A stretch of DNA of 64,000 nucleotides from CAZEAC01 sp964510065 (lineage in GTDB: Bacteria; Bdellovibrionota_C; UBA2361; CAIXSY01). Both the position numbers and the translations under genes were made by a program. Shown one piece after another: positions 63,947 to 64,000 of this stretch; the first letter of the stretch is position 1, and each line of letters opens with the position of its first letter. The stretch spans positions 12,609-76,608 of the forward strand of contig CAZEAC010000013.1 of NCBI GenBank assembly GCA_964510065.1, in the 5' to 3' direction. Below the pieces are notes generated by a model that ran no database searches, was not told the DNA's origin, and saw nothing but the letters and a program-made list of their open reading frames with translations.

Positions 63947-64000
63947 CATTCCCTCGGAGACCGCGCGATAAATAAGCGGCAACTTTTGGGCAATTTCGAC
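63947..64000 (+). repeat. 54-bp direct repeat, copy 2 (reaches window end)
   Basis: This is the second copy of the repeat at 63237-63290, with 4 mismatches. It runs to the window edge, so the true length of the repeat is unknown. Confidence 0.85.

Overview
The window looks like a scaffold from a diderm, LPS-making bacterium of roughly balanced GC, probably assembled from a metagenome: a run of exactly ten N at 4240-4249 marks a scaffold join, and a foreign-looking fragment abuts it. LpxC, LpxD and LptD show an LPS outer membrane. A type IV minor-pilin/PilY1 operon, FliG, MreB, an NtrX-like receiver domain and many secreted orphan proteins suggest a deltaproteobacterium in the broad sense (Desulfobacterota, Myxococcota, Bdellovibrionota or a related uncultured lineage). 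That placement is inference; no rRNA or marker tree is available here.

Layout. 1-2.8 kb: the 3' end of an unidentified gene, purA, and a response-regulator receiver domain fused to LpxC. 2.9-9.5 kb: a co-oriented pilus operon (FimT/GspH-, PilV-, PilW-, PilX-like proteins and PilY1) plus a small secreted protein; the pilW-like gene holds the assembly join. 9.5-18.2 kb: a TPR protein, a large XRE-HTH protein, a hairpin-rich spacer, 3-hydroxyacyl-CoA dehydrogenase diverging from mreB, an LPG-synthase-like membrane protein, tRNA-Lys followed by tRNA-derived repeats and three tandem hairpins, and a glycine-rich orphan. 18.3-25.3 kb: palindromic repeat B, coaX, a secreted beta-helix protein, lpxD preceded by a promoter-terminator unit that looks like a small RNA, GDP-fucose synthase and a PhoD-like phosphatase. 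25.3-43.9 kb: an accessory-like stretch rich in lipoproteins, secreted and orphan proteins, with two methyltransferases, a YceI-like protein, an isolated fliG and a GloVer-repeat protein. 44-57.5 kb: pgk, a Nif3 protein, accD, lptD, then a sugar-nucleotide operon (rfbB, rfbD, manC, gmd, rmd-like), a LysM lipoprotein and a glycoside hydrolase, punctuated by three copies of palindromic repeat A. 57.5-64 kb: a small winged-helix-like protein, aspS, a secreted orphan, a tautomerase, a DHH-like protein, an M50 protease split by an in-frame UGA, tRNA-Leu and a 54-bp direct repeat around a small gene.

Several genes serve the cell envelope: LpxC and LpxD start lipid A synthesis, LptD exports LPS, and the sugar-nucleotide genes can make dTDP- and GDP-linked deoxysugars for O-antigen or glycans. 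The most unusual items are the receiver-LpxC fusion, the candidate RNA upstream of lpxD, the split intramembrane protease, two families of palindromic MITE-like repeats and the tRNA-Lys-derived hairpin array. The most important caution is the chimeric nadA-like fragment next to the N gap.
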